Positions 1 to 12,338 of a stretch of DNA of 64,000 bases are shown in pieces (positions within the stretch are counted from its first letter, which is position 1; each line of letters starts with the position of its first letter). The stretch covers positions 62,001 to 126,000 of the forward strand of contig JAEBUN010000056.1 of assembly GCA_023014365.1 (NCBI GenBank), given 5' to 3'. Below the pieces are notes generated by a model, which saw only the letters and a list, made by a program, of their open reading frames with translations, searched no databases and had not been told where the DNA came from. The translations under genes and the position numbers were made by a program. This DNA is from Lepiota brunneoincarnata (taxonomy: Eukaryota > Basidiomycota > Agaricomycetes > Agaricales > Agaricaceae).

Positions 1-899
1 TCTGAGAGCGGCAGCCGTTGCAGGCCTCGCATTTTGAGTAGAGTGTCTTGAGAGAGATGCCATGCTGGTCAAGAGAGTAAATGAGGGACCAAGTGCGCGG
101 AAGGCGGGATAATGCTGGGAGTTGTGGTCGGATCTACGGCATCGGTTGAGTGGGATACGCAATCGCAGGTATTGATGAGATTACGCACTTTGTCAGCAAT
201 CGCAACGGTGAGGATCGGGACAGTGGTGATTCTCCTGCCCACGAGCTCGATGCTGCCGCTCTTCTTCTCAATGTATTCGCCGAGGTTTACTGGGCTAGGG
301 CTGTTTGTGATCGGGGCAGGTTCGTCAGAGAAGAAGGGCTGGTCGTCATCGGATATGATGTGGCCGGCGACAGCCTCGTGTTCGAGTTCTGTGCTGAAGC
401 CCTTGTCCCAATCATAGCCATCGGGTTTGAATCCGGGAGCGCCAGGAATGGGAACGAAGATGTGGGACGCGAATGGAGAGGGTGAATGTTTGAGGGTAGC
501 AGAGGGTGTGACTGGAGCAGGGGATATGGTATCCACGTTGGCGCTGTGGGAGGAGAAGAAGGAGCGGGTAAATGGGATTGGGTTGTGAGTGGAAGGAACG
601 CGGTCGTGGAGAGTCGCTAACCATGACGCCGACGATGAGGACAAGCTAGAGTCCTCTGTTGGGGTTGAAAGGATGGTAGGTGTCGAGGCGATTGGGGGTG
701 CAAGGGTGGAATGAGACGGCCTGTGCCAGTAGAGCGGATCGTCCTGATGGTCGAGGAGCTCGTCGAGGACTGCGCGACGATTTCGGGCAGTGTTCGCCTT
801 TGCATCTGCAAGGAACTTTCTATGTGGTTCATACTCGTCTTCTGGAGAAGGGGCAGGGGGGTCGAGAGGCCCAAGGTCGTGTGTAGAGGCAGAAGGCAT
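1..899 (-). CDS. Oxr1-like TLDc-domain protein, C-terminus off the left edge
   Basis: The start is ATG at 899 (MPSASTHDLG). One intron lies at 115-184 (70 nt, GTAATC...CCCAG); splicing it takes the frame from ...GRRITTVPILTVAIADKV into PLSRLPRTWSLIYSLDQHG and LKTLYSKCEA. That series, together with FVPIPGAPGFKPDGYDWDKGF upstream, is the N-terminal half of a TLDc domain as in Oxr1 (oxidation resistance) proteins. TLDc proteins of this type protect against oxidative stress, and yeast Oxr1 also acts on V-ATPase assembly; both points are family knowledge, not visible here. About 200 Ser/Pro-rich residues precede the domain. The domain is cut by the window edge, so completeness cannot be judged. 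An alternative start further upstream (toward 989) exists only as a non-ATG extension and is unlikely. It is divergently transcribed from the F-box gene. Confidence 0.85.
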
Positions 900-988
900 T
901 GTACGCGGGTTAGGGTTAAAAGGGGGGGAAACAAAGGAGGAAGACGTACAAAAAATATAATTAAAACACACCTTTGGATTCTTCATCA
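900..988. promoter_or_regulatory. Short divergent promoter region
   Basis: Only 89 bp separate the ATG of the TLDc gene (minus, 899) from the ATG of the F-box gene (plus, 989). The stretch holds a purine-rich run and an AT-rich segment (aaaatataattaaaa, about 952-966) that could serve as a TATA-like element for either direction. No experimentally known motif is recognised. Confidence 0.5.
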
Positions 989-2320
989 ATGGCCATCCTC
1001 CCCATCGAGCTCTTCGATATTATCATCGATATCCTCAAACATGACAGACCCGCCCTCAAGGCTCTTGCCCTTACACACCCTCGCTTCACCCGTCGCGCCC
1101 AGGAACGTATCTTCGCACACATCGCCCTCAGCGGCGAGCAGAGCGACACCGACAATACCGACTCTATCCTCCTTGCGCTCACTCACCCAAAGCACACCCA
1201 TCTCCTCGCTTATATTCATGCGCTCACCCTGACCAATCTCATCTATTTTCGCTCCCCTACCGTCATCCCGGACCACGTTCCCAATCTCCTTCTTTCCCGT
1301 TCCCTCTAGCAGGAGGTCGGACTACGTTCCCAATCATCTCATCCCCCTCTTCATCGACACCATCGCTCCCCAACTTTCCTCCCTTGTTCTCCGTGGCTTC
1401 GCCCCAGGTGGCTGGAATGACGGTGAATCTACGCCCCTGCGCAGTGCTATCACCCGCGTTCTTGCTTCGCCCAAGCTGACTCACCTCGACTTTGATGGCG
1501 TCAACAGGTTCCCCATCACTCTGCTAAACCATGCTTCCACCCTCACTCATTTTCGCTTCGCCACGCCGTATGCCTCATATACCCCAGTGCCAGGTACAAC
1601 TATCGTCGATGCCCCTAAAATATATCTGGACGTACTAGAGATCAGCTTGTGGGGAGAGAACCCTCCTCGCCTCTTCATCGACTGGATTCTCGGAGATTCG
1701 CGTCTTTCTGTTGCTGGTCTACGCAAACTGTCTATCAATGGTACATTTACAAACCAAGTCGCCCACTCACTCTGGAGGCTGCTCGATGAATGCCACTCTA
1801 CCCTCCGCCACCTTTCCTTGGGACCAGACAACTTCAGTAAGCGCCTTTCCCTTTTGTCCTTCACAGCCCATTCTTACGGCGCCAAGGTTACGAGAGCTAC
1901 AACACCTTGTACAATCTACGCGTATTGCGCACACTACAGTTCAAGACAGAGCTAATCTACCACGAGAGACTGATCGAGCCCGCCCCATTCAGCTTTCTGA
2001 TCTACGTCCTCAACAACCTTCCCTCGTCAAGTATCCTCCACCAACTTGATATCCAGGTGCGATACACTTGGCGGGGTGACAGTGCCCGCTCATACCAAAG
2101 CATGGATATGTCTCCATGGGACACCCTGGCGTCATTCATCCTTGGCGAAATCCAAAATGGCAAATTTAAGCAGTTGGAGTGTATTTGTGTCGGCGTTGCG
2201 ACGATCCCTGCGAGTCCCGATGTTGTCAATCCCAAGAATATTTTCTCGATGATTAAAGATAAGTTTGCTACGCTTTTACAAAGTTCCACTATTTCGATCG
2301 AGTTCTTTGAGTTTGCATAG
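989..2320 (+). CDS. F-box protein, multi-exon, with a possible frame-breaking duplication
   Basis: The N-terminus MAILPIELFDIIIDILKHDR followed by PALKALALTHPRFTRRAQERIF is an F-box, so the product is probably a substrate receptor of an SCF ubiquitin ligase (family inference). The remainder has the LRR-like pattern common in basidiomycete F-box proteins (LSSLVLRGF, LTHLDFDG, STLRHLSLG). A clear intron lies at 1837-1866 or, preferred because it restores the frame, 1837-1886 (GTAAGC...CCAAG), joining ...LGPDNFS to YESYNTLYNLRVLRTLQFK. The last exon ends at TAG 2318-2320. Between about 1270 and 1325 the frame changes by one. Two near-identical segments about 49 bp apart (ggaccacgttcccaat and ggactacgttcccaat) suggest a 49-bp tandem duplication rather than a good intron. 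The gene may therefore be broken, or the splice is unusual. Confidence 0.75.
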
Positions 2321-2472
2321 GATATTTTGGGTTACATGGAGACTTTGTTTGATAATAAATACACGCTTACCTTGCATTTTGGGGTTATGGTTTACTGGAA
2401 CGCTCGATTTGTCGTTATCCTGACTGCGTGTTGAAAAAACGCCATAATACAATATTTAGAGCAGTCTATGTC

Positions 2473-2568
2473 GCCCGCCTAGCTCAATCGGATAGAGCGT
2501 CAGACTCTTAAGACTGCTAAGGTGGCAATAAAATCTGAAGGCTGCGAGTTCGACCCTCGCGGTGGGCT
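2473..2568 (+). tRNA. tRNA-Lys (anticodon CTT) with 22-nt intron
   Basis: The acceptor stem GCCCGCC pairs with GGTGGGC (one G-T). The D arm contains AGCTCAATCGGATAGAGC. The anticodon arm is TCAGA CT-CTT-A / A TCTGA, interrupted after position 37 by a 22-nt intron (2511-2532). The T arm is GCGAG TTCGACC CTCGC. The anticodon CTT sits at 2507-2509. The A box and B box (GTTCGACCC) of a Pol III promoter are internal to the gene. Confidence 0.93.
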
Positions 2569-3444
2569 ACTTGGAATTTTTTGTCACATTTTGGCCCGAT
2601 TGATCATGTAGGCTGATGATCAGAAACTTTATCACGTTGATTATGGGGGACACTGGATAGACAAAGTCAACAGAGGAAGATATACATATCGAGCTGGTAG
2701 AATCAAAATTCTAAGTACAGTATGAGGCTGCTTTGTATACAAAAAGAGCGTCGGGAGGGCAAACAGTGGAACCAGCGACAACGGCTGTGAACGGTGCTGT
2801 TGTAGAGAAACTAGAAGTAGCTAAGTGGCCGCCACAAGCAAATGTAGAGACGGCGGTCTCATGGCATGTTAGTGATCGCCGGCACATAGCAAACGGAGGA
2901 TGCGATCCTCGAGTGAATCAGTCCGCGCGAGACGTGTGGGGTCTCATGCTACCGTCGGAACTAACTGGTCTTTCGCGAAGCCTTTGAGACAACGAAACGA
3001 ATCTAGTTCCGTGGCAATTTTGGTGCATTCTCGTGCACGCGCGAATCTCCTTTTGCCTGTAGATGGGAAGGTCAGTATATAATGTGTGATCACGGCCAAG
3101 AAGGTAACCAGCCTCATCGGTGCGACTAATTGTTGCAGCAAGCTCTTCGTTCCTCGACTTTTTTCCAGCAGAGGCATTACTAGGCATAGGCAGCCAGGCT
3201 GTGTGAGTTTGACCCGGTCGACTCGTCAACAAAGGGGAACCCATGATCTTCAAAGAGGCTCTTAAATGACGATCGAAATCCCTCATCGACGATTCCGACA
3301 GAAGAGGGCCCACTCCACAGTGCCGGGCTTGGCCTCCCACTGGATATATTCATCTGGACTGGTTCTGAAGCTGTGTGTATACACCGTTGAGCCATAGTTC
3401 GGGAGATCAATCACAAGAACATACCCCCAGCCGCTCGCATGTAA
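2569..3444. other. Intergenic stretch with weak minus-strand open frames
   Basis: No gene is recognised. Two overlapping minus-strand frames (2918-3340 and 3180-3410, 140 and 76 codons) are open and of host-like composition, but have no known motif, clear start or splice signals linking them to the gene at 3445. They could be 3' exons or an undescribed small gene. Nothing else stands out. Confidence 0.3.
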
Positions 3445-5244
3445 TCATCGAATAGCCGTTCCCTGACCTAGGGCACTCAGAACCGTGGCACTGGGATACC
3501 CGGGTAAGATCTCTGCTGTCCGAGGATCTGATCCCAGAGCTTTCTGCATAAAATTATCCTCAGTAGTAACGGAGCGGGTATACTCTTCTTTCAAAGGTTC
3601 AATTATGTGGGCAGGTCTCCCAGAGATCTGTTCCCGAGTACTATGTGGCGCACGGGGGATGAATTCCTCTGCAGGAGATGAGCCGAATGAAGACGCCGCC
3701 ATCGGCGAAGTGGGCGTCTCTGTTGAATCCGTCATACCGGTTGCCGCACCTACAGATGTTGGTTTATAAGCGGACGGAAGTAGGGGAGCGAGCGTTGCGG
3801 GCTCAGTAAGGGGAGAAGCAGGGAGCAACCTCGGTGATGTCCTGTCCACAAGGGTAGGGGCAACCGCGATGGGCGGTATGACTATGGGTGCTGTTGGCCA
3901 GCGTCCTTCAGGTTTGCCGGTATTGAAGGTCATTTTCCTCTGCCTTGCTCTTCCATTCCCCTCTTGTTCTTCGCTGGCCTTGTTGGGCGGTGGGATATCG
4001 AGGCCCCGCGTTTCTGTAACAGTTTCGTCCTGGTCCAAAGCTAGACTGGCTTGCTGTATTTTATTTTGTACGGCAATCCCTTCTGGTGAGATGCCGCAGG
4101 CCTCACTCTTCTGCTGAGAGAGGGGCACAAAACCAGCACTTGAACTTCCGTCAACTTCACTGATTGGCGGTCCCTCCCTTGCTACCCCTTCCTCAGCGTC
4201 ATCGATGTCTGCTCCGGAGAAAGATGTGCCACCAGCGTATAAGGACTCTGGGCGCGAGCTCTCCTTAAGGTCATGATGTTCCTTCAAGGATGGAGACCTT
4301 TGATCTGGCAAGGGTTACTTATCGTGGAGCACGGCCACTGATAAAAAAGGAAAACGTACAGAAGAAACAGGTAGACTCCTGAGGGGAGAGCGTCTTAGTC
4401 TTGAGCCCTGTGTGCCTTGCAGCTCCCTCGAGCCCATCAAACCTCTCCTTCATCTTTCCCTTCTCCTTCCTATCCTCGTGAGGTAATGATTGTGAGCTCA
4501 AACCGTCCCCCGCTGAAGGGTTGGTTGAGACAGCTGTACCTCTACTGAAACGAGTAGAAGTTTCGTCTTCATCAACAGAAACAGAAGGGAAGGGACCAGT
4601 TTCGGCGGCGGTAGTGGTGGTATCGTTGGACTGCCCTTCAGCCTCTCCAGAAAAGTTATCGAAATGAAGCCTTATCTGAGGCATCATCTACTGAAGAGCG
4701 CAGTTTCGCGGCCGTGGGATTTCTCCTCCTTGCGCGTACCTAAGGGCGGGAAGTCAATGTGAGAAGATTTGAACAGCGAGGATTGAAATCTCCTAACCAA
4801 TATGAGAGGACACTAGATATCCCCTTGCATAGTCGCCTAGGACCTCAACTGCCCACCTCATCGCTCCGAGGATTGACAGAGGTGGTCTGGCCGTGGTCTC
4901 TTCCGCGTTCTCCTTGGATGTTTCCCCGTTCGGAAGTGCGCCGGGAATTACTTGGTCCATCTCTTCCGTCGTTGCCTCGCCGGGAGATACGGGGCGAATG
5001 GAGTGATGCTGCGTCGAAGAGGATGGATCCACTTGAGACGAAAAGAAAAAATGGGGCTCAACCTCTGAACTCGACCGTCCGAGACCGCTGTGAGTTGGTA
5101 CTCTTATGTGTATGTCTCATATTCCGGTCGAATAGAACACTTTACCTTAGGATGACCCAAACTAGCCTGGGGCGCGCGGTCTCCTTGCAATGATAGATCT
5201 GTTGCGTCTACACCTGAAGCGCGAGTGTACGGAATGCTGGCCAT
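3445..5244 (-). CDS. Unrecognised multi-exon protein, low-complexity, acidic/Ser-Pro rich
   Basis: I do not recognise a family. The best-supported part is the last two exons, joined by a 55-nt intron at 4305-4359 (GTACGT...TGCCAG), which gives ...SPQESTCFF then YQRSPSLKEHHDL and runs in frame to the stop at 3445. The upstream exon around 4370-4687 (FSGEAEGQSND..., charged KEKGKMKERF) and an exon at about 4793-5090 (GEATTEEMDQVIPG, then the hydrophobic LGAMRWAVEVLGDYARGYLV) appear to belong to the same gene. A possible first exon is ATG 5244 to 5146 (33 codons, MASIPYTRASG) with a GTAAAG donor. Splices between the first three exons are uncertain, and ATG 4687 is an alternative start. The regions between residues are rich in S, T, P and E, as expected for a disordered protein. 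Confidence 0.5.
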
Positions 5245-5614
5245 GGGGATGTGGTTCTGAAGGCGGTGGTAAGGCCATCGGTAATATATTGTCTTGTGTT
5301 TTAGACTTGTGTTTCTGGATGACTAGGCCCTTGTTTCTGAGACAATCTTGGCGAGAGCTCCTGCGTATTTTCGGCCTTGTGCGGTATAGCGCAGCTGACC
5401 CCAAAGCTAACAGCACACAGTGTGAGGTAAGATCAAGAACTTGATGGGTATAGTGAAGTACTAACTAGCATTATCTCGCTAATGAAATCCATCCAAGTGA
5501 AGTTTAATCCAAAACAAATGATAGTAGACAGTGAAGAACGAACGCAAGCTACGTAAACAGTTGGAGCACAAAAAAGATAAAATGTTATACATAAATATAA
5601 GAGCGACGAAGTTT
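5245..5614. other. Intergenic region between two minus-strand genes
   Basis: A minus-strand open frame (about 5290-5416) is present without a good start. The AT-rich stretch 5440-5610 is likely the promoter of the 3.4-5.2 kb gene plus the 3' UTR of the long coiled-coil gene. No motif is recognised. Confidence 0.3.
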
Positions 5615-8600
5615 TCAATCACTCCACACCTCCACCTCGCTTCGCTCGCCCCTCCCCAAGTCTAAACTCTCCATTTCGCCCAACATGACTTCATGTTCAG
5701 GCTTCAGGAACAAGCTCCCAGGACTACCAGTGACAAGAGAGAAGTTTTCTGTGGGCGAAGCGCTCACATTCGATGCCACAGAATTGTCCAACACTTGTCC
5801 CTCTTTCGAGCTGCGGTGAATCGGCAAAGGGGTTGTGCTTGTTTTGAATCCATTCAACGAAAAAAGATCGGCGCTGCTGCGGTTACTATCGGGTAGGCTG
5901 GCCGTCTCGTCATGCAATAGCATAATCATATTCGGCGGTAGCGCCGGAAAGATCGAAGAGCTCGTGCTTAGTCGACGACGATTAACCGTAAGAATTGATG
6001 CTGTTGCGACTGTGTCTTCACTGCTATCCTCCGCCTCTGTTGGAGCATCCAACTCCTCTTCGTGAAGGGTGTACTGCTGTTCTCGAATCTCCGTATCCCT
6101 CGAGAACGTGGCATCCGGCTCCGGCTTCAAATGCTTCGCAGCAAGAATCTTGTCCTCGTAGCGTCCATCCCTTTCCGAATCCCGTTCATACCCTCGCTGC
6201 CACTTGCTCACTAAAGGCATCGTGCGACTCCCCAGGGCCGAATGTCTTGCCTTGGCGAGCGGGGTCACCTGCTCTTTTCGTCCACCCGCGCCGGGACCAG
6301 CACTTGCACTTAGTCCCCTTCCCAGCACCCGCTCCCGCTCCCAGTTCCTTTCTCTTTCCCGCTCTTTTTCACGTTCTTGTGAGAATCTCAGCCTCTCTAC
6401 TTCTACCTCCACTTCTCCTAAAATTCTCCTCAACTTCTCGTTTTCTTTCTCCATATCCACGAGCTTATCTCTCAACTCCCCGTTCTCTTCTCTCAACACA
6501 CGGCATGTCCTTTGTGAATCAGACAACGCACTCAACAGTGCGCCGGTCTCGACACTATGCTTCTCCTTCAGCTCTCTCAATTCTTCTCTCTCCTTCACTC
6601 CAGCTTGGGTAAGCGAGCCCATTGACACACTCGTCGCGCCTGTAGATGCACTCCGCGTGGTCTCCCGACTCCCACTAGCACTTGTCAGGACTGTAAATGT
6701 CGGACTGTCGGTCAATCCACTATTTGCAATCGAGAAGGCTCCGCTGCCTCTCCTTCCGTGTCCACTCGCTGCACTGCCGCCGGACTCCGAGAACGTCATT
6801 CTTGAGGTCGATCGAGCATGCGCTGTCGACTGGTGTTGAGCCTGGTGCTGCATTGATTAGGTTCACTGCCGAAGCGCTTCCACCAAAATTATACTCCGAG
6901 GTGCTCCTGAGCGATGCGTATCTCCCCAGTGTTCCAATTCCTAACAGTGCCTGACGCACTCCCGCTCCTCTCCCGATAGTGTGTTTCTCTCTCTCTTTCC
7001 CGTTCGCTAGCACGTTCACTGACACTCCTCTCGATTCCGCCCAAAACAGGGCTCCGCTCTCTCTCATAGTCCAACAACCCCGTACCCCGCATGATCCTCC
7101 CAGCGCCTCTGGATGCCGACAACTCGGACCTAGAGCCAACGTCACTAGGACCCTCCATCCTGCCATTCCTCATCGACAAGCTACTCCAAGGTCTCGCACG
7201 AGTTCCAAAGTCACCCTGCCTCGCCCTTGCGAGTCTTTCCCTTGCACTCAACGCCGTGCCACCCGAATATCTAGCACTGCCATTCCCCTCATTCGCAACA
7301 CCGAGTCCAACCCCATCACCGTTACTCTCTCGCATACTCAGGCTCCTCTTCCTCAGCCTCGGCACCAACTCATCCCTCTCTCTGAAACTTGTAGGTGGCC
7401 GTGACGGTAGACTTTCTGGGCCATAGCTCCTCGCCAACTCCATTGAATGTCTTTGGTACCTCGGTTCCGGCGAACGCCGCAACGATACCGGAGCCGAAAC
7501 CGATGACGCACACGAGTCCATTGAAGGTCTAGCAGACTCTATCGAGGGTCTAACTGACACCGATCCAGACGCGGTGGACTCATCCACAGAAAACTTCGCA
7601 TCTGCCCTCCACCTGCACTCTCAATCCCACCGCATCCCCTGCTCCCCCATCCTCCACATCTCCTCCAGATCTATCGGCGCGCATAACACTCCTCAGAGGC
7701 GAGGGTTGTCTCTCTGCCCTATCCTCTCCGCTGCTCCCAGGATTCCCCCAAAACAACCTCGAAAGCACAGGGGCTCTTCTACTCGGCCTTCCACTCAAAT
7801 TCCCTGAATCCCCAATCCTCACTGGCGAATCTTCTTCGTCGGCTTCCCTCTCGTTCCCGGAGCCCGTGCTGGAGCTGGGAATGACGGGACTGGGCACGGA
7901 ACTCTGGCATGGAAGGCAGGGGCTTATATTTAAGTTGAGTATAGTTTCTGTGAGAGTGGGGGGACTTGCACTGCCGGTACTGCCAATATGTTGAGCAGAA
8001 GGATTGGGGCTGGGATATAAGCTGGAGGGAGCGACTGCGGGGGAAGGTGATGGGGAATGAGAAGGTGATGGATATAGCCCTGGACGTAGAGCTAGTTGAT
8101 TTGGAGTGATGACAGTCACGACGAGAGATGCAATAAGAGCGTGAAAAGGAGCATTCGAACAAGTGGATAGAGTTGAGCCGTCCAAGCGCAAGCACAACGT
8201 AATCGTGTTTCGGGAATGATTCACAAATTTCATGTCCATGTCCATTCACCAGTCCCAAAGTCCGTACGGTTGGATCAAGAGCAATAATAAGGGCACGAAC
8301 AACAATCAGCAACCTTAACTTTTCTCACAGACACAAGACCACTAACCGTTACCCATTCGGCACCTGACACCTGACCACCCGTTTTCCCCCGTCACGCCCC
8401 TCCGGAGTGTGAAACGGCGACCCGAGAATACGAGGGCCCTCCCCTCGATCACCCCCAAGGCGTTCCCGGTCATGGTATGACCCGGGACCAAAAATACGAC
8501 TTCCATCCCCCTGTTGATGCAAAGGACCAGGCGACCAGCTGTCGGCGCGCAATTCATGTTCAGTCGCCTTCCCACTTTTCCATCTAGTCTGAACTATCAT

Positions 8601-10796
8601 TGCCAGGAATGTTGGGGTGAATTTCAGCTAGAGACCAGAAAAGTAGTTCAGAAACAAACAAGTTGATTACGCCGACGACGAAAATCACTCACCACTGGCC
8701 TCCAAAATCCTGACCTCCGGTCCAACCTGGGATTGCAAGACCGGCGTCTCTTCTTCACTGTCCTCCCTACTGCGATCGGTTTCGTCTAGTCGCTCCTTCT
8801 GCCTCCACGACGCGACAGGCACAGAGGACTTCCTCGTATGCCCATCCAGGCCTTTCTTTGCTTTGGGTTTCATCGGCGTCGAAGTAATCACAGGCGCGGG
8901 CAACCGCTCTAATTCCTGCGGGTCCTGTCTTTCATTTGCACCTCCTACAGCCTTGGCCGCAAACCCAACTCCGAATTCCGCAGAACCAGGCATTTGTCTT
9001 TTAGCTGAAGAGGGGGCGGAGTTACTGGGAGAAGAAGCCCACTGGGCGCTCAAAGGTGTACCGGGACCCCTAGGATTGTTTTGCACGTACATCGGAGGTC
9101 GTGTACTCGTAGTTGAGCTAACACTTCTGGGAACACAATCAAACGTCGTTTTATGAGGCGAGGGTGAGTTTGTGGCTGAAGACGGATTCGAGCGCGGGGG
9201 TGTTGGGCGCAAGCGAGGGAGGTATGAAGAGACTATGCGACGTTTGGATTGAGAGATGTTGCCAGCGGGGGATGGCGATTTCGTACTGGGTGCCAAGTTT
9301 GGCGTTGAGGCCGAAGGAGTCGACCCTGGAGGGGCGAAACAAGCGGAGGTTGGTAGGGAGGGGGGCTGTTGGAGAGGTTGTGGGGGGGAAAGTAATGTAA
9401 CACCCAGAGCGGGTGCTGACGAGCGGGCTGCAGATGAAGGAGATGTGCATTTGCGATATGTGTTGGTTTGATGGATTGCGGAATGAGAAAGAGCAACGCG
9501 AAGATCTGGGTCTAGAGAGCCCAAATCAAGCGTCGCATCATCTGCTGTATATAGGTGATTTGGGTTGATGACAGACGAGAGTGAGTTATTCATATGCGAG
9601 ATATCGTCACTCCCGGCCTCGAGTGTGGAAGGCAGTGACGAAGCAGAACCGGGCCTGGTATCGAGGACGGCAAGTATACTTGCGCTATCGTCCTCTCCAT
9701 CACCGTCAGCATCCTCTTCCTGGGAACTACTGGTATGAAGGAAACTCGCATCAGCATCTAGGATGACAGCTTTGTCACTGCCAGTCCAAGAAGTTCTGGC
9801 CATGGCATCCTTGACCTGAGAAACCAAATGTGAGGTAGATAGTTCAAGGTCCGCGTCATGGGCCACAGACGTGCCCTTATCTGTCGAGGGGTTGGAAGGA
9901 GGTTGGGCGGGTGTACTTGGACTGAGAGGGGTCGATGCAGTCATTAAAGGGGTAGTGGGGTGAAGGAAAAGAGGTCTCCTGACGGTATGCTCTTCGGCAT
10001 CGTCACAAGCGGGAGAGGTAGGCGGCGAAAGAGAACGAGAAGATTCGGTGGAGGGAGTAAGGAAGGGGACGTATTTCGAAACTGCCAGAGCTATCGACCT
10101 CAATGATCGTCGACAACTCGGCGAGGAGAGGCGGCCCAGGAGAAGGTGTGCGTAGAATCGGAATGGCTATGCAAATGAATCAGTCCTTCGAGGAGTAAAG
10201 AAGTAAAGGACAACCGTACTAAGGACAGCCGCCGTCTCGCCCTGGTTTTGTCCAATCGTGGTCCCGTCATGCTTGTCAAGGTTAACTTCTAGACGGGGGA
10301 GGGATATAGACCTCCTGAGGGGCGGATCATCTCGTATATGGGAAGGTTTTCTCTCAATGGAGATTACAGGCATGTAAGCATCATCCGTAAGGGAGATCTT
10401 CCTTTCCCTCTCCCGCTCCTTTTCCCTATTGATGGTAACCGACCTTCGCATTGACCCAAAGCCTGCAAAAGGGCTACGCGAGGCATTGGATGCTACGCTA
10501 CTCGGTTGCTTTGGTGGGCCAAAGGGAAGTAGGTTGCGCAAACTGCGGAACGAGGAAATACCAGAACCCGCCGGACTTCCATTTTGACCAGCATTTGTGG
10601 TGTTGTGACTATAGTTGAGTGGGGTAGGAGAGGCTGCGACTGGGGTTGTATTTGAAGTTGAGCTGAAGCTCGTGCGGGGCTGGGTTGAAGGGGAGGTGAC
10701 GCTGCTGGTGCTTGGACGACGGACTGAGAAAGAAGGAAAAGAGCGCTTGGGAATTCCAGACGACGTTGCTGGGGAATGCTGCTGGCTGGACGTCAT
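5615..10796 (-). CDS. Very long Ser-rich coiled-coil protein, multi-exon, unknown function
   Basis: Start ATG 10796 (MTSSQQHSPATSSGIPKRSF). A clear 53-nt intron lies at 10167-10219 (GTACGG...CATAG). Another donor/acceptor pair is near 8690 (GTGAGT) and 8585-8640. The order along the protein is: Ser/Thr-rich N-terminus with SFRSLRNLLPFGPPK and an REKERERERK patch; about 470 residues of S/P-rich sequence; a more globular stretch around 8080-8560 (RALIIALDPTVRTLGLVNGHG, HDYVVLALGRLNS); an R/E/S-rich part; and a C-terminal coiled coil (about 6300-6640: ELRELKEKHSVETGALLSAL, REENGELRDKLVDMEKENEK) ending at 5615. Total length would be about 1,500-1,600 residues. The reading frame changes near 10,100, 7,585 and 6,860-6,960; the last can be explained by a 49-nt intron, the others lack good splice sites. 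A cytoskeletal or polarity scaffold is a guess only. Confidence 0.65.
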
Positions 10797-12338
10797 AAGA
10801 CTCAACATTCAAGAGCAGAGATGACCTAGAGCATCTACAAGCGCCGTGGTTCCCGTTGTTGCCGTCGTCGTCGTGGTTGTCGTTGGTTGTCGATGGGGCC
10901 TGAAGCGCCTGGGGTATTCTTTTTCAAAATTACGGATGTGGGAATATGCAGATCCGCTTTAGTCTATTTCTGGACACCGGCATGTCACACCACGAGACCG
11001 TGACGGTTCGCTTTATTGACACGGCAGTGGTTATCTTCTCAACATCCCAACGCCTTGACCCTGCATGCAGAACGAAGCGGCACCGAAAAGTTTATTTCAA
11101 CATCCAGAATGTACTGTATTGTAAATTGTCGCTAACATTGTATCACCCCAGCACCCGCGGTCCGTCACTCCAGCGCTTGTGAGACAACATCCGGCTACAA
11201 GTGAACGAGGAAGACCGGGAATCACAACGATCCTTACTTAGGCCAAAATAAAGATGGTAGCAGCACGGCAGCAAGCACTCTTACACTGCTAAAATTTATT
11301 GGATTCCAAAAATTGAATCACACCTCCGACGAAGAATGCAATTTCTAAAAGTAGTGCGTGTTCTCCCACTATCTCCGGCGACCTTCATATCACGCACGAA
11401 AATAAGCTATACCACCATGAAGACCTCTCGTCCCCCGAGAACCTGGAACTGGCACTCATTAACCAGCCTGGAGTTAAAAGAAACCTATCAAGCGCGACAG
11501 CATCGCTGACTCCCTCCATGCTCCACGGACCTGAGCTGAGATAAGATAAGTTGATTTGAAGAACTGTCATACATGATCCTATCGCCCATAGGCTCTTGTC
11601 TCACTTTGTCGATGAGGATTTGTAGGGAAGCGAGTCAGACTTCGTTAAGGATGTGACTGGCGATGATATGAGGAACACTTCGGTGTGGCACCATTGACGT
11701 TTTGGGACATTGAATTGGGTGCGGCATGAGACCAGGTGAAGAGACAAAGTGAGCTGTTGCCAAGTGTGGTCCTAGTGACCCCTGGCCACGATGATTATGT
11801 ACGTGGGACTGTATCTTTGAGGCGCATTTAGATCACCTTGCCAAAAAAAATACGATGTAGCCGGCAGCGACTAATGTCTTTATCTCCAGATCTGAACGCG
11901 CTATTAGAAAATATCACCGGCTGAGCTGCTCCTGCTGGAACTAGTGATTCCGGCAAACTGGCGGAATGCCAATCACTGGTGCCCCTGACTGCCTCATGGT
12001 GGCCATGGTGTAGGTAGTCTATATATATGCATAGTTAACCAATAGATACCTTGTCCGTTTACCCTCCTTACCCCTCGCCACCCCGCCGTTGTTGCCTCTC
12101 TGAATATGCACATTCTTGAGCCGATTTCAATATCGGTCAAAACAAGTTTCGAGTTGCCATCAATGTTCTTTGACCATCCTGACTTTGCCCCCTCCTTGAA
12201 CAAGTGCAGCATGCATTCCACAGCTGAATTCATATCCAAAATTCTGGAGCCTAACGCAAACTGCCGTGTTCCATGTGTTTACCTCGCGGTGGTTGGGCGC
12301 ATGCTGCCAGACTTCCCTTCTAGGAGAACGACGTATAT
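10797..12338. other. Intergenic region, about 1.5 kb, no gene seen
   Basis: All open frames are under 82 codons and lack recognisable content. The first 250 bp next to ATG 10796 probably hold the promoter of the long minus-strand gene; a (gttgttgccgtcgtcgtc) CT/GT-rich simple stretch lies at 10,850-10,890. The last 100 bp before 12,339 should be the promoter of the membrane-protein gene. Confidence 0.4.

Noticed and set aside
900..930. Telomere-like ggttagggttaaaagg
   Set aside because: Only two short units, inside a gene promoter, not an array.
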